Source of the DNA: Deuterostichococcus epilithicus
Taxonomy: Eukaryota; Chlorophyta; Trebouxiophyceae; Prasiolales; Stichococcaceae
DNA length: 64,000 nt
Direction of reading: 5' to 3'
Assembly: GCA_033439295.1 (NCBI GenBank)
Contig: JAVTLE010000017.1
Coordinates: forward strand, 1,488,001 to 1,552,000
Shown here: positions 1 through 19,659 of the stretch, one piece after another
How positions within the stretch are numbered: position 1 is the first letter of the stretch
Layout: the number at the start of each line of letters is the position of its first letter
Made by a program: the position numbers and the translations under genes
The notes under the pieces: generated by a model
The model's input: only the letters and a program-made list of their open reading frames with translations
Told to the model about the DNA's origin: nothing
The model's database searches: none

Positions 1-1670
1 AGAACAGGCCCAGGAATTTGATCCACTCGGCACGGTTGAGCGTGCCTGCGGCAGCGGCAGCAGCCGGTGAGGCGCCGCCCCCTGTTGGTGTTGAAGAAGA
101 GGCCAAGGCAACTCGAGCCAGCTGACGCGATCGAGCGTGCTTGCTGCATTGGTGCTGCATGTGAGCGGCGCCTCGCAATCAGAACAGTGAGGTGCACGCA
201 ACCGCTGCAGCAGTGTCAGCTGTAGCGCATTGGAGAGCTCAGCTGCTCAGCCACCGGTGCCGCCGTGGAACGCGCTGTGCAAGGAGCGAAACGGCGACAC
301 ATGCAGGAACACGCGGGTCACGTCCCCAACCAGACTTCCTCCAGTGCGACGATGCAGCTTCACTGCCGCGATACTGGTGCACTGGGGACACTACAGCAGA
401 CTTGCGCAAGTGTAGAAGGTGGCGAAAGGGCTTCACATGGTGGCAACAGCAGGGTTTAGATGGTTCCCACCAGGGTCCTGCGAGGCGGAGAAGGTGAAGA
501 CGGGCGCATCGGAGGGCGGCATAGGGTCAAGCGTCGTGGTGGCCATGATACCGTCCACAAAAGGCAGCACCTCCGCCGCCAGCACCGTCTCGTTGCCCAG
601 CATCGATGAGTCCACCGCGGTCCTGTGGGCATTCAATGGGTCTCCTTGGTGATGTTGGCGCAATATATTGCCCGCACCAGCCGCCGCTTCTCTTGGCATG
701 TGGCATGGTGCAAGCAGAGCGAGGCAAGGCAAGTCGTCGTCCGGCAAGAAGCTGTGAGTGTGCTCTGCATGATGGATCGCCGGGTCACGAGAGTGCGGAC
801 GCATGAGTCGGCGGCGGGCGCACTTGTTGCAGGACAGCAGCTGCTGCGCGCAGGGCGCCACCGAGAAGGTGCTCACGGACTGCACGCGGTCCGTGACGTT
901 CAAAATCTCCTGCGGGGCGCAGGAATCCGGCGCGTGGGCGAGGCAGGGCCTGCAGCAGTGTGGTGATGTGGGAGGCAGCGAGGCAACACCAAGGGCAAGC
1001 CAAACATGGTGGCTCACCAGGAAGGCGTAGGGCACCGTGTCCGGCACAGTCACGCTGGTCAGAGGGATCTCGAAGATGCGGGCGCCCGGAGCGACATTGA
1101 CGGACGGCCTCCGAGAGCCGCATTGGTACAGCACATACGTCTCATTCGTGTAGGTGTTTGTCACAACCTGCGGCGGCACAGCACCATGAGCGATCGAGCT
1201 GGCGATTGCATTGGAGGGCAGCCAGACAGGCGCTCACAGCGATGGAGTGAGGGCACACCTTGTAGCTCGGGAAATACTCCACCGCGAAGTTCTTTGCGAC
1301 GGTGATCTGCGGCGGAGGCAGTGCGAATCAGAGAGAGGAGCTGCTGTGATCGCAGCAAGTATGCAGGCCAAACCTGCGCGCTTAAGCCGCCTGCAGTGGT
1401 AGGTCATCGGGACAGTGACTGCACCGATCAAGCCGCCGCGATACCTCGCCGTCGGGCGCCCACCTTTGTCGACTCGTCCTGCGTGCTGACTTGTCCGCCT
1501 GTCAGGAAGAAGTCGGACGGGAAGATGGCGGCAAAGGTGGTGGCGGTGGTAGTTGCGGGCAGGCAGTCCTCGCTGAAATTGGACGGCCGCTTATAGAGTG
1601 CCTGGCCCGATGCCGCCGCCAAGCAGCAGCCTGCCAGCAACAGTGCCTGCAACGCGCGGGTGGGAGCCAT
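1..1670 (-). CDS. Secreted periplasmic-binding-protein-like protein (FecB/TroA-like fold), 3' part missing
   Basis: Six exons are visible on the minus strand: 1670-1464, 1306-1259, 1167-1018, 909-824, 622-471 and 45-1, running off the window. Codon phase matches at every join. The start ATG at 1670 opens a hydrophobic, Ala/Leu-rich signal peptide of about 21 residues ending near AAASG. The mature chain carries ITVAKNFAVEYF, YVLYQCGS, IPLTSVTVPDTVPYAF and, in the last exon, TLNRAEWIKFLGLF. This order matches eukaryotic (fungal, algal, oomycete) proteins related to bacterial iron/cobalamin substrate-binding proteins, as I recall the family. A role in binding a metal complex or other ligand outside the cell is inference; no ligand residues can be read here. 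The gene diverges from the cold-shock gene to its right. The intron at 470-46 holds a CTAAACCC motif near its donor. The family call is moderate; the coding assignment is strong. Confidence 0.66.
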
Positions 1671-2027
1671 GGCGATCGGACTGTCGCTCAGCAAAATTTC
1701 GTCGACAGACACATCATGCGCCAAAGCAGGGCTGCTTGTCTGTCGCAATACCCGTTCAAGAAATAGATGAGTCAGCGTAAGAATCTCATGTTGTTCGAAC
1801 AGGAATCCACAAGTATCAACGACACGTAGAGCCACGCTGGCAATGGGACTCGCTACGCGGTGCATCAGCAACCCAGGTCCCGCTGGGATGGCCGCCAAGG
1901 ACGGGCGCCAAGCGCCATCAGCGCTCTCTCTTGCCACCCGCCTCCCACACGCCTACATCAGCTTTCAGTCTTCAGCAGCCGCCCGCACTTCGCAGCCCTG
2001 GCTCCAGTCGCCGCGCAGTCCGCCAAC
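1671..2027. promoter_or_regulatory. Divergent intergenic region, binding-protein-like gene / cold-shock gene
   Basis: These 357 bases separate two start codons that face away from each other, so the stretch must hold both 5' UTRs and both promoters. I see no TATA box or other site I would name. Long open frames on both strands here lack homology and look like GC-driven shadows. Confidence 0.5.
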
Positions 2028-3091
2028 ATGTTTGCTCTCCGCAAGCTCCCGGCGATGGTTGGCCACAGAGCGGGCAGCCTGCAAATGCTGGCGCCCCGCC
2101 AGACGGCGATGTACGCCTCGCGCTCCAGGAGCGCCCTGTTCTGCGCGGCGCAGTCAAAGACCACAGGTGCGAAAGCGGCGCCACAGGGACGTGGCCCGCT
2201 CCCTGTCAAATTATCTTTGCTCGTGAGCGCCGGAGCTCACGCGGCGTCCCGCTGTTGCTTTGCAGGCACATGCAAATGGTTCAACGTGACAAAGGGCTAC
2301 GGTGAGTGTCTCTCAGAAGTGACGCGTCGCTGTCCGCTGTGTCTGAATGCCTCGCTGCTGTTTGGTGTCGAAGCTAACCCTGATCCCCTCTCAAGCCGGC
2401 TCCACCATGCCGATGCAGGCTTCATCGCCCCCGATGACGGCTCGCAGGACCTTTTCGTGCACCAGGTCTGCATTTGCTTCGTTTGTCGATCATGCGTGCC
2501 GCCGCCTGCAGTTTTGCGCGGTCTCTGCCCTGTGCTGGTCCGCTCCGCTCCGCTCTGCTCTGCTCTGCACCTGATTGCTTTAGGTTATGGCCATACAGCA
2601 TTGCCCAGCCTCCTGGGGACTTGAACAGCCTGCCCAACCCTGGTTGCTGAGTACCCACATTATGTTCAACAGACCAACATCATCGCCGATGGGTTCCGGT
2701 CGCTGGCGGAGGGCGAGGCCGTCGAGTTCGTCATCGAGCGCTCGGACGACGGCAAGGCCAAGGCCGTCGAGGTCACGGGCCCCAACGGCGCCAACCCGCA
2801 GGTGAGCAGCATCTGTGTTCTGCTTTCATACATGCGCCCTTTATTGCGTGCACAAGTGACACGTCTGCCAAACATCTGCTCGAAAGTCGGCAGCATGATT
2901 GCGGACATCTGCACACGCAGGGCACCCCGGCACCCAGCCGTGAGTGGTGAGCTATTTGTCCGCAGGGCGCCCCCGCCCCCAGCCGTGACTTTGGCGGCGG
3001 CGGCGGCGGCGGCTTCAACCGGGGCCGTGGCGGCGGCGGCGGCGGTGGCCGCGGCGGCCGTGACGACTACAACAGCTACGGCAATTACTAG
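2028..3091 (+). CDS. Cold-shock-domain, glycine-rich RNA-binding protein with organelle-type leader
   Basis: Five exons: 2028-2166, 2266-2301, 2419-2465, 2673-2801 and 2966-3091 (stop TAG). The first exon encodes a basic, Arg/Ser/Ala-rich leader without acidic residues, typical of a mitochondrial or plastid presequence. The cold-shock domain follows with CKWFNVTKGYGFI (RNP1 region) and DLFVHQ (RNP2 region), then IIADGFRSLAEGEAVEF. The C-terminus is a short Gly/Arg tail (repeated Gly runs and RGG-like steps) ending DYNSYGNY. This is the single-CSD plus glycine-rich architecture of plant and algal RNA chaperones; Chlamydomonas NAB1 is a related CSD protein, but NAB1 carries an RRM that is absent here. 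Binding of single-stranded RNA is known for the family; organellar location is inferred from the leader. The intron before the last exon holds a decayed copy of that exon's start (2914-2943). Confidence 0.85.
2914..2943 (+). repeat. Intronic echo of cold-shock gene exon 5 start
   Basis: Thirty bases running from the acceptor-like cgcag through ggcaccccggcacccagccg resemble the true exon 5 junction at 2961-2985, about 50 bases downstream, with a few substitutions. The repeat includes the splice acceptor, so it is a tandem copy of an exon boundary. Confidence 0.6.
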
Positions 3092-3625
3092 ATGTCCAGC
3101 GCCATGTTGAGTAGTGGCCGCTGCGCACTGCTGCGGCTGACAGGCTGAGGGAAGCTGACCTGCCATCTTGGCTCGTGGGTGGAGCTGTGTGTTGGGCTAC
3201 ACTATCTAAACATGTCGGCAACTTCGGTGTGTCGCTGTCATTGGGTATGCACCTTTCGTGCCGGAAGGGTGCATCGAGAGCCAAACCAACCGCTTCTGAG
3301 CAGCTTTGGTGTGACTCGAAAGCACAGATCTTACCTGTCTTCAGTCAGCAGAGCAGATTGTGATTGATGTTTTGCTGACGAGTATCGACGAGACATTGAC
3401 CTGCCCCTGGAAAACTGATCTGGAATCCAAGACCAAAAGTTCTCCGCTTCTCAACTTCCATGACCTGTCACGCAGAAAACTAGAGAGCGGCAGACGCCTC
3501 GCAACAAATACTTACTCAGCCCTGCAGGTACTGCTTAGGTACCATACAAAGCGCTATCGTGGACTGACTTCGACTGCGCTCTGAGTGCTCGAGCTAAAAC
3601 CTGGCTCGGCCATGCAAGGCTTTGC
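3092..3625. other. Convergent intergenic region (two 3' UTRs)
   Basis: The cold-shock gene (plus) and the YjbQ gene (minus) end towards each other, leaving 534 bases that should contain both 3' UTRs. I see no further gene. Several short frames run across it without conserved motifs. Confidence 0.5.
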
Positions 3626-5055
3626 TTATTCTCCCTGCATCGTCACCACCACACGCCGCCCGCCGCCCCTGTCTCTGCATTTGATGCAACCATCCCGTAT
3701 GTGATTGAAAACAACCGCCAAAGGTTACCAATTCGCGTCCAGCTGCCGCAAAACCCTGCTGTGCGACACTGACATGCAAAGCACTTTGCAGGAAGGCTCA
3801 TGATTGGCATACCGGTGTTCGCAAAGCCAAAGACCTGCATATCACCCAACAGCGCATCAGCAACCAGTGGGCAAAAGCTGCACAACATGCGAGCGTGATG
3901 TCGGCCATACAGACGAATGAGCACTCACCTTGCCATGTGCCCAGGTTGAGCCGGCCATTGGTGATGGGAATCGTCAACGAGCTGCCGAACATGCTCGACT
4001 TGACGTGTGCCGGCATGTCGTCATCACCTGTGCACATACCAATGGTTGTGGCAGGTTTCCCATTACACAACAGGACTCGCTGGCACGCACACGAATACAA
4101 TGCAGCCAGCGCATTCACGGAGAAAGGCAGAAGAGTAGCTGAGATGCCATCCGCTGCCTCCACCTTCATCGGTGTGCACCCAGGGTGCCTTGGGTCCCTG
4201 CGCAGGCACCGGCAGCGGCCGTCACGTCATGGGCCATGGATCCCGAACTGTACAGACGGCCAGTCCCCCTCCCAATGAGCACCACTGCACACATGCCCGA
4301 CATCCTGCTGCGGTCGCCGCACGCTGCTCTGAGCCCATCACATCGTGCCCGCCTGCTGCCCGGGCAACCCACTCAGGCCCAGCAACATCTGAAACTTCCC
4401 AGGGCTTGTTTTGGAAACATACAAACCGAGTGGCATCGGCACGGCGCACCTCTGGCACAGCCACTTTGGAAAGAAATGTCTCCATGTCCTTGCGCACGTC
4501 CGGGTCTGCATTCTAGCAGCAGAGGAGCGGAAACAATCAGGCGATTTGAGAGCATGTGCAGCCAGAGGTGGCCTGGCGAGTCGGCTACTGAACGGTATCT
4601 GCACGTCTGGTCTGGTCAATGCCGCAGGCGCACCTCGTTGATGGTCAACGATGCCGATGTGTGTTGGACTGCAGGTGTAGCACAGGATGTGCTCAGCATG
4701 CATCATGGTGCACACTCGGCCGCATGTCCCTCAGCATGCTGTTGCATCATACGCAGACTCACTGAATATGTTGCAGAGGCCGCATTTGAAGCCTGAAAGG
4801 TCCCTCGAGATGGCGCTGAGGATCTGCAACGGCCAGGTGGCGCATAAGACTGATGTGCATGAAGTTGCACAAGCGGCCATGGGCAGTGATGCATGCACTG
4901 GCAAGCTGCTGCACGGAGGCATGGCATTGTTCATGCATCACTGCATCAAATTGTATGCCAAACGAAGATGATCGCTGATGCTGCACCTGATCTGTGACTA
5001 GGTGGCAGCCGCGCCGCGCGGCCTTGAGAGTGATCGTTTGCTGTGCGGTTTTCAT
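3626..5055 (-). CDS. YjbQ/UPF0047 family protein
   Basis: Eight exons on the minus strand: 5055-4987, 4823-4763, 4668-4634, 4512-4450, 4197-4164, 4027-3929, 3834-3813 and 3674-3626 (stop TAA). They total 432 bases, 143 residues, the usual size of the family, and every phase fits. Diagnostic segments in order are [89 protein letters not shown] and [10 protein letters not shown]. Several bacterial YjbQ proteins have weak thiamin-phosphate-synthase activity; the cellular role in algae is not established. Conserved His, Asp and Glu positions (HTSASL, DDDMPAH, EHR) are intact, so the protein should be functional. One exon is only 22 bases. The leader is short, so a cytosolic location is likely. 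Confidence 0.9.
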
Positions 5056-5507
5056 TCCGGCAAACGGGTGCGCTTGTTGTGCAGCAGTCGTTTTCGGTGG
5101 CTCAGTGTCTCCAGCCTCGAAGGCCCAGCCCTGAGAGCGTCAGCACTTGCGAAGTCGGGTGGAAACGGATAAGAATTGGGCGGACTTTCCTTTCCGACGG
5201 CTGTGGCGACGACGAGGTTGATACGAAAGAAGAAAGGAGTTTCACAAGCATAACCAAACCTAGCGGAATGATTTGGAACGGCGAGCAGGGCTTGCGCACA
5301 TGCGAAACGGAGCCAGGGCCACCGAGGTTGCTTCCTCAGGGTTTCCTTCCTTTTCTCCCTCGACTGCTCCACAAGAAGCGCTGTTCGCCGTAGTCAAGCT
5401 CTGTCCAGACGCCTTCTATTGCTGTAAAGCCTGCAGATTGAGCCATATCGCGGTCATCGTTGTGCAAAGCTGCCGAGTCGCGCCCCGGCAGCCTCAAGCA
5501 GTCGCTG
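5056..5507. promoter_or_regulatory. Divergent intergenic region, YjbQ gene / PRP4-type kinase gene
   Basis: The two start codons at 5055 (minus) and 5508 (plus) point away from each other, so both promoters and 5' UTRs lie in these 452 bases. No specific element can be named from the sequence. Confidence 0.5.
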
Positions 5508-13861
<8,354 letters not shown>

Positions 13862-16088
13862 GGTGGGCCCTTCGTTGTGGCGAGCCGCCTGGCGGCCGCA
13901 TGCACGATCTAGGGCTACACTTGCCTGCTGCAAAGCTGCCTGCCACCAGGTTTGGCGGCGCCGCTGGCGGCTTTGCATGCGCTCATTGGCGCCGGCTGGG
14001 CCCCTCTGGATGCTGCACGTGCAGGGATGTCAGCAGCCACAGCGCTGCAGTAGCGCCAGCAAGTCAGTGGCAATCGAGCCGAAACTGAGGCTTGGGTTTG
14101 AGTCGCAGATGTCCAATGCCCTGCTTTTGGCTGCTGCAGGCGCCCACCGCAACCGCATGCGCATCTCGCTGCGCTGCCGCGCCCGCCGGCCGCCAAATGT
14201 CGCCGCCTGCGGGGGTGCCTCAGGGCTGTGGCCTCGGCGCCGGCCGTGCATTCGCCCTGTGCCGTGTCTTGGCCGTGGCTGCGGCTGCGGTTGCGCTGCC
14301 GCCTGGCTTGTGCCGGTGCCTGAACGATCGTCTCGAGATGGGCGCATGGAGCGAGGGGCCTGAAGCGTGGGATCACTGCGCTGCGCGTCTTAACTGCGCA
14401 GGAATCTTACGGCTGGCCGAGGGTGTCGAACAGTAGCTGCGGCCTGTCGCGCGGGTGTGGCAGCAGCCGTGCAGCATGCCGACCGAGCAGTGGTTTGTCA
14501 CAGCCATACCCGCCTGTGCCTCCTCACGGCGCCGCAGCGTTGATGCCAGCGCGGCGGCGGGGCCTGAGGTTTGCTTGCATGTGCACACTCGCATCAGCAT
14601 GCTTGCTCGCTCGTGCAAAGCATGCTGACCGCTGCACAGTGCCACACTAGCAGCCCTGGCCCCGCTGCTGCGTCGGCGGGTTTTGACATTTTGATGTTCT
14701 GCAACGATTCAACCATGTCGGTTTTGCCGCCTGCGTGGGGCCTTGTCAGCAGGTGTTGATGCAACTGTGTGTATGGTTTGTAATGCTGACGCGTCCTATG
14801 TGTGGTCATGTCCAGCTCACCTGCCGACGGAGACGCCGCCGACCCCACAACCGCATGGCACCGCCGCTGCATGCACACCCGCCTGTGCGCTGGTACCTCC
14901 ACCTCAGACACAATACTGCCTGCCAGCATGTCCCTGTTGTCTGTGCATTTGAAATTGTGTTCACTTCAACTTCTTGCCCCTCCACACTGACGGTTCGTGT
15001 GCCTGCTTCTGCGCGGCGCAACTCTGGCTTGTGCGCCTGGACGCAACTCCGCTGGCTGCCTGTTGCGGTAATGTGTCCGAGTGCCTGCCTCGCACCCTCT
15101 GAATCCTGTGAGCCTGCTGTTGACATGCTGCTCGCAAGCCATGTGGAGTTGGTGACGGTTGCTGACGTGTGTGCCTGGTCTCTGACGGCGGCTGGGTATT
15201 TGGCGCGGGGCGCGTCCACCTCGTCAGTCGTTGAGGCCTTGACCAGGTGGGTTCGCACCTGGTTAACGCAAAGCCGAATGAGCCCGCCGATGGGAGCTTG
15301 CGCAATGGACAATCGATTGTCAGCTCAGAAGGTTGAGAAACCGCTGCTGTGCTCGCAGGTTTGGGTTGTCACCCCTTTGTGCCCATCAAATCAGCGGCTG
15401 GTTCAACAATCAACTGGCTTCTGAGGCTTGACCGAGAGATGGACTCGGAGCAAGGGTATTGAGTTACTGTGAGGGTGTTCACTGCGGCGACAGCCGCGGC
15501 GCACTCACATTTCGGCAGCGGCAGATCATCAGGAGACTGTCTTCCGGCTATTAGGTGCTGACATTGCAGCGCAAGCAGTCGTTGGGTACAAACACCTGTA
15601 GCAAATGGATGCTGGTCTGTCTGATGCTGTTCCGACTCGTGCTGAGGTGCAACACTCGTTGCCGACCTACTGCACTCCAGGCACTATTGGCGCGGAGACA
15701 TGCCACCGCAGTCGCATCCTCACCATGCTCATGCATCCTGTATTGTCTATTCTGCTCGGCTCATGACGCTCTTGCTCCTGCGGGACTGAAAGTTCAAGTC
15801 CATGCACACAGAGAAGCCGGCTTGAGTTGACCCAATGCCGCTTTCTCCTTTCTGACCCATGACCGGATGACATTATCTGCCCGACTAGCCTGACAGCGGA
15901 TCAGGGTTTAAACGGAGCAGCCCATGCAAAAGTAAGTGCCACCTGCGCGGTCGCACTCTACTCCCACCTTTGACCCAAACTCCTCTGGCAGCACGCAGGG
16001 CTTCCTGCTGTGCGCCGAACAGCTCCCAGCCTTGTACACCACTCCAAAACGCCCGCTCACCCTGAGGTTCTGTCTCTCCGCGACCATC
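13862..16088. other. 2.2-kb stretch without a recognisable gene
   Basis: Between the kinase stop and the CCT gene start I find no exon with family motifs on either strand. The longest open frames (14735-15424 plus, 14806-15312 minus) overlap in antiparallel and have shuffled, Cys/Arg-rich composition. Part should be the kinase 3' UTR and the CCT gene 5' region. A TTTAAACC-type motif occurs at 15903-15912. Confidence 0.4.
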
Positions 16089-18408
16089 ATGGCCAGCTTT
16101 GCCATCCACGACGCCTTCGCGCCGGCGCACGACCTCCCGAAGCGATCATCCCTGGAGCTGCGAGCGGTGAGTGCGCACCGGTTGCGGGGTCCCGCGTCAC
16201 GCAGGCGGCCAGGCTTACCGGGGACCATCTGGAAGGAGTGGTCCTGCCAGCGGCGCTGCGGCCGCAGCAAATAGCGCTGGAAGCTGCAGTGGGACAAACA
16301 CTGCGACTGCTGGCGCCTGATGCCGGCTGCAGCCGGCGGCAGCTCTCTCGCGATGCATGTTGCGGCGATAAGATGTCCCGCATGGCGCTCGGCTTGCAGC
16401 GCGTCGCCGAGCGTGCGCTGGCACTCCGCAGCGTCCTTGAGCCCAGTGGCCCACACTCGCTGCAATGATTCGCAGGGCAAGGCGCCCCAAGCGGACGCGG
16501 CGTGTACGTTCGAGCAGCCTCTCGGCTCCAACGCCCCCTGCTTCAAGGTCGAGGACTTCGACGTGAGATTTCGAGATCTCCGCGCTTCGCGGTCGATTGC
16601 AGCTCGAGCCCTGTCCGATCCTTCCTCGCATGGAATGCCTGCAACGGCCGGCCGTACAACGCGGTCTCCCACCTCGACTTTGTCTGTCCGCTGTCGTCCT
16701 GACTGACACCTAGCACTCGGAGGCCCCTCCGCGGCCTGGCCTTCAGCCCAGCCGCGCCCCACAGTGTCTCAGTCTCGCCCGTTCTGTTGCGATCGCAGGC
16801 CTTCGACCTCAACTTCGACCACGGCACGCTGTGGAACGATGTCGAGGAGACCCTCGGCGTGAGCAGCCACAACTTCGACTTCTGGAGCGCCGATGGTGCG
16901 ATCCGCCCGCTGCAGCCTCCCTTCCGCTGCAATCTTTTGCTGTGTCCGTTTCCGTGCAGCTCAGCAGCCCCTTGTGCACGGCATCATCCCTGACTGCCGC
17001 TCCAGGTCACAGCTTCCGGTCAGATGTCCTGCACCTTGATAACGGTCGATGCCGACGCTCCGCCACGGCAACATGAGGCTAGTTTCTTCGCTCGACATGC
17101 TCCTCCTACAACAGCCCTCGTCGCTGGTGCATTCCGGCGTCTGCAACACTCCAGACCAGTTCCCGACCCTGTGGTGGCGCTCTAGAGCGGCAGCGCCTGC
17201 CTTCCTCACTGAACGGACTGACTCCTCCGACGAGATCAGCACACAATGGATGCTGCAGCTGTCCCTGGCACCTGAAAACCACAGTCCCCTTCACCCGCAG
17301 CAACGTGCGGAGGCGCAGTGACACTGGTGCCCGCTCCAGCGCCGTGCGGAGGCGCAGCGACATGCTCATCTGCTGCCGCTGCGGTGCTTGCTGTCCTGAC
17401 GTCCGCGTGCCGCCGTGCTGCAGGCATGGTGCCGGACATGAGCCCGGCGGACCCCGCCTCCGACTCCTCCACCGACACCGGCGAAGGCATGACGCCCTCG
17501 CCCAGCTCCGCGAGCCTGTGCTCCGCGGACCTTCCGGGCTCGCCGACGGCCGCGTCCGGCGCCGCCAAGGCCGCCCTCGCGAGCCAGGCGTCCCTCAGCC
17601 CCTGCCGCGCCGGCAGCCCGACGCTGCGGGTGCCGTCCACGCGGTCGTGGCCGGCCGCTGACCTGCCGCCGGTGGTGATGAGCCGTGAGGAGCGCGTTGC
17701 CCGGTGCGCTCCTGCTCTATACAGGGTTTTCACTTGGCCTGATCCTTAGAGGCCTGATCCTTAGAGGATCCCTCGCTCATGTCGCCAATGTGGCCTGACG
17801 CACAGAGACACCCGGTGTCTGCCTGGCATCCGCAAAGCACTCGAACCAGCCGTCTGACGCCGTGCACAAGTGCAGCAGCCGGCACAGCCGCCAAGGGTCG
17901 CGTGCCACAACGCTCATCCGCCTCTATCGAAGCACCTTTCCGCTGCCGTGCAGGTACCGGGAGAAGCGCAAGCGGCGGACCTTCGAGAAGACCATCCGCT
18001 ACGAGAGCCGCAAGGCGTACGCAGAGGTGCGGCCCCGCATCAAGGGCCGCTTTGCGACGCGGGAGGAGGTGCTGGTGAGTCTCCTTCCCAACCACATACA
18101 CCCACCGCAATTACACCAATGGTAGGTGTTCTCGGCCACAAGCTGAGAACAGCAGTTGCATGAGATGGCTGGCGTCCAGTCCGCATCGGTGCAGTGTCGA
18201 GTTTGGCATGGCTGCCAGCCTGCACGTTATGACGCAGGTGCGACCTGCGAGCTTTCACCCGCCACCCATAAAAGGTCGAGTCCTCGAGTAGGAACGCTCG
18301 AACTTCAAAGAACACTGTAAGTGACCACGCACGCTTGAAGGGTCTCTGTGTGCTGATTGACAGGCCATGAAGGCTGCCGCCGCCGCCGGCGCGCCGCCGC
18401 CCTTCTGA
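16089..18408 (+). CDS. CCT-domain protein (CONSTANS/TOC1-type C-terminal motif, no B-box)
   Basis: Six exons: 16089-16166, 16476-16562, 16799-16895, 17424-17703, 17954-18074 and 18364-18408 (stop TGA), 708 bases, 235 residues, all phases consistent. The N-terminal half is acidic and unfamiliar ([18 protein letters not shown]). The middle is Ser/Pro/Ala-rich. The CCT motif spans the fourth-fifth exon join: [20 protein letters not shown] then [22 protein letters not shown] domains contact CCAAT-type DNA together with NF-Y subunits and carry a nuclear localisation signal; plant and algal members act in photoperiod and clock control. No B-box zinc finger or response-regulator domain is seen, so this is a CCT-only protein and its exact role is open. 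The second exon is the least certain; it is supported by phase and by plausible splice sites only. Confidence 0.82.
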
Positions 18409-19659
18409 TGCGCGGGCAGAACCGCCCAAGCGCCGCGGGCGCGGCGCTTGTTGAATATCTGGCTTTGACGGGTGGGGAGCATGCTGTTTGGGAGGGTGAT
18501 GCTCCCCCGGGAAACGGGAGCAACCAGGGCTGGGGCTCCCTTTCGTGTCAGTCGGTTGAGGTCTGCTTTGGAGGAAGTTCTGAGAGGGAATCTGGGGGCG
18601 GCGTCAACGCCAGCCCCCGGAACCGCCAAGTCTGTGGGGATCTGCGTTGGCTACACATGTGGCCGCGCTCGTCAAGCGCATCGTGCTTCAGTTTTGCCCC
18701 AATGTCGCCGCAAAACCTGCGAAACCTCTGTATTTGACCGCGCCAGGTTTTGTGCGCTGCTGCTGGCTTGTCTCTCGGCTTTTTTGACGGGGCCACTTTC
18801 TGCAAACCTGGTCAATCAGGCTGTGCGCCGGGTGCCCCTGGCCGTGTCTGCTGCTCGGCCGTACTTCGGCGCATGTCTGTGTGCCACAGCGGCCTGCAGC
18901 GCCACTGATGTGCCAGTCGCAGCTCGCCTGCGCCTCAACTCCGGAGAAACACACTCTGCACATTTGCAGCGTCATGTACCATCTATTGAAGCTTTTCTGT
19001 GACGTGTGCCCCAAGTGGTCAAGCCTGTGACACACCATCACCTCACTTGCATATTCTTGTGCTGTTGCGCACTGTCATCCATCCCCCCCTGAACCCTCAC
19101 AATAACTCTCTCTCCCCCCTCACATCACATTGCATGTCCTTGTCTGTCAGACGAAGTCATCCAGCCATCAACTGTCCTGGAATTGCAGCTACCTATGTAC
19201 CGTATCATCATTACGGCTACTACTTAACATGTCGCATTTGCTGGGTCTTTTGCACACAGTAGCCTTACCAGTTCTTCTAGATATCACGTTGTTCCAAGAA
19301 CATCCAGAGATCATCCCGCTCCTTCATCCCCCTTCAAGTACCTAGGTATTTCGCACCAGGCAGCGCCGCCTCCTGCTAGCGGCGCCCACCTTCAGACAAA
19401 CACGGCTGCCGCCTCAAACTCGATCAGTCGTCACCCTCAAGCCTGCCAAGCTTGCCGGGCGTCAGTGGATGTCTCAGTCAGTGGAAGCCTCAAAAAGGTG
19501 CTGCACAGCAGCCAGAGTAGCCTCCTGCGGCCCTATGGTGCTGCACATGTTGCACAGGTTCCAAAACCAAAAACGCCTCAGCTGTCTCTACAAGCGAGGC
19601 CTTCTCGGCCCAAAGCTATCCATCCAAAAACCTGTGCGGCACCGCCTGTACAGCCGCCA
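18409..19659. other. Convergent intergenic region, no gene recognised
   Basis: The CCT gene (plus) and the helical-repeat gene (minus) end towards this 1.25-kb stretch, which should hold both 3' UTRs. A small GC-rich inverted repeat with arms gctccc and gggagc lies at about 18500-18522. The AT-richer part at 19020-19330 has no coding motif. Confidence 0.45.

Noticed and set aside
14735-15424. 229-codon open frame on the plus strand after the kinase gene
   Set aside because: It overlaps a 168-codon frame on the opposite strand, has shuffled Cys/Arg/Ser composition and no motif, as expected for chance open frames in GC-rich DNA.
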